Shown here: positions 63,706 to 64,000 of the stretch, piece by piece
Layout: every line of letters starts with the position of its first letter
How positions within the stretch are numbered: the stretch's first letter is position 1
NCBI RefSeq assembly: GCF_041435495.1
Contig: NZ_CP108644.1
Location: forward strand, 6,123,501-6,187,500
Origin: Streptomyces sp. NBC_01116
GTDB taxonomy: Bacteria; Actinomycetota; Actinomycetes; Streptomycetales; Streptomycetaceae
DNA: 64,000 nucleotides
Reading direction: 5' to 3'
The notes under the pieces: generated by a model
Databases searched by the model: none
Told to the model about the DNA's origin: nothing
Seen by the model: the letters and a program-made list of their open reading frames with translations, nothing else
Translations under genes and position numbers: made by a program

Positions 63706-64000
63706 TCAGTCCCAGGACTCGCGGGCGGCGGGCAGACCGTCGATCTCCGCCAGGTCCCGGTCGTCCAGGACCACCCGCGCCGCCCCCGCGTTCTCCACCG
63801 CCCACCGCTCCCGCTTCGCCCCCGGCACCGGCACCACATGCGGGCCCTGGCGCAGCACCCACGCCAGCGCCACCTGGGCCACGGTCGCCCCGCGCCGCTC
63901 CGCGATCCGCCGCAGACCGGCCACCACCGGCTGGTTCGCCGCCATCACCTCCGCCGTGAACCGCGGATGCCTGGCCCGCAGATCCTCCGGCTCGAAACCC
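63706..64000 (-). CDS. aldo/keto reductase, C-terminal part
   Basis: The frame is open to the window edge, so the start lies beyond 64000. Visible residues include GFEPEDLRARHPRFTAEVMA, the ATVAQVALAWVLRQGPHVVP block and PGAKRERWAVENAGA, the usual C-terminal NADPH-binding end of aldo/keto reductases. The catalytic Asp-Tyr-Lys-His set lies outside the window. It ends 185 bp before the sugar dehydrogenase start on the same strand. Confidence 0.88.
   Translation of the reverse strand, partial: GFEPEDLRARHPRFTAEVMAANQPVVAGLRRIAERRGATVAQVALAWVLRQGPHVVPVPGAKRERWAVENAGAARVVLDDRDLAEIDGLPAARESWD

Overview
The window is high-GC actinobacterial DNA, almost certainly from a Streptomyces chromosome. Codon third positions are nearly all G or C, and GTG and TTG starts are common. 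From about 16.4 kb rightwards the gene order (sdaA, glyA, gcvH, gcvT, sseB pair, oligopeptide ABC operon, cysteine desulfurase, mnmA, ligA, a GGDEF/EAL protein, gatCAB, phospholipase C, MmpL, LuxR regulator) matches what I remember of the Streptomyces core. No tRNA, rRNA or CRISPR array was found.

Region 1, 1-12.35 kb, all plus strand, accessory. It opens with a 5'-truncated P-loop (STAND/NACHT-type) ATPase that overlaps a WD40 beta-propeller protein by four bases. A RES-domain NAD-degrading-toxin homologue follows. About 500 bp further on is its family's usual antitoxin type (Xre/MbcA/ParS, DUF2384), closed by a strong terminator. A separate operon with ATGA overlaps then encodes a secreted TolB-like propeller/DUF11 protein, a DUF4255 protein (Afp16/Pvc16-like) and an AAA+ ATPase (Afp15-like). 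The last two are marker genes of contractile injection systems, but no sheath, tube or baseplate gene is visible. A small helix-hairpin-helix protein behind a perfect palindrome ends the block.

Region 2, about 12.65-16.4 kb, looks like a transferred island. It has a truncated IS630-type transposase start, then two overlapping genes with relaxed codon use: a small probable membrane protein and a large membrane M48-type metallopeptidase whose C-terminal membrane module is duplicated.

Region 3, 16.4-21.3 kb, minus strand, is one-carbon and serine/glycine metabolism. A tandem glycine riboswitch precedes gcvT-gcvH-glyA; sdaA follows behind a terminator and so may be transcribed separately. gcvP is not in the window.

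Region 4, 21.4-44.6 kb, is core. It holds a P-loop kinase-like protein, two SseB-family proteins, a five-gene oligopeptide ABC importer, a TRIC-type channel, a hot-dog thioesterase, and a DUF2268 peptidase/MerR-TipAS operon with a textbook 19-bp-spacer MerR promoter. It continues with a TetR regulator, small membrane proteins, cysteine desulfurase and mnmA (tRNA 2-thiolation), a cell-wall amidase, an alpha/beta hydrolase, DUF427, a LOG protein, an SDR, a MetE-like protein and ligA.

Region 5, 44.9-64 kb, holds the c-di-GMP protein RmdB (tandem terminators behind it), gatC-gatA-small membrane protein-gatB, an ArsB/SLC13-type permease, a Tat-exported phospholipase C, an MmpL transporter, a GNAT acetyltransferase, small membrane/hypothetical proteins, a large ATP-binding LuxR regulator, a DUF6191 protein, a lipoprotein sugar dehydrogenase and a 3'-terminal aldo/keto reductase cut by the window end.

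The most novel-looking material is Region 1 (sensor ATPase/propeller, NADase-type toxin with unusual antitoxin placement, injection-system accessory genes), followed by the metallopeptidase island.
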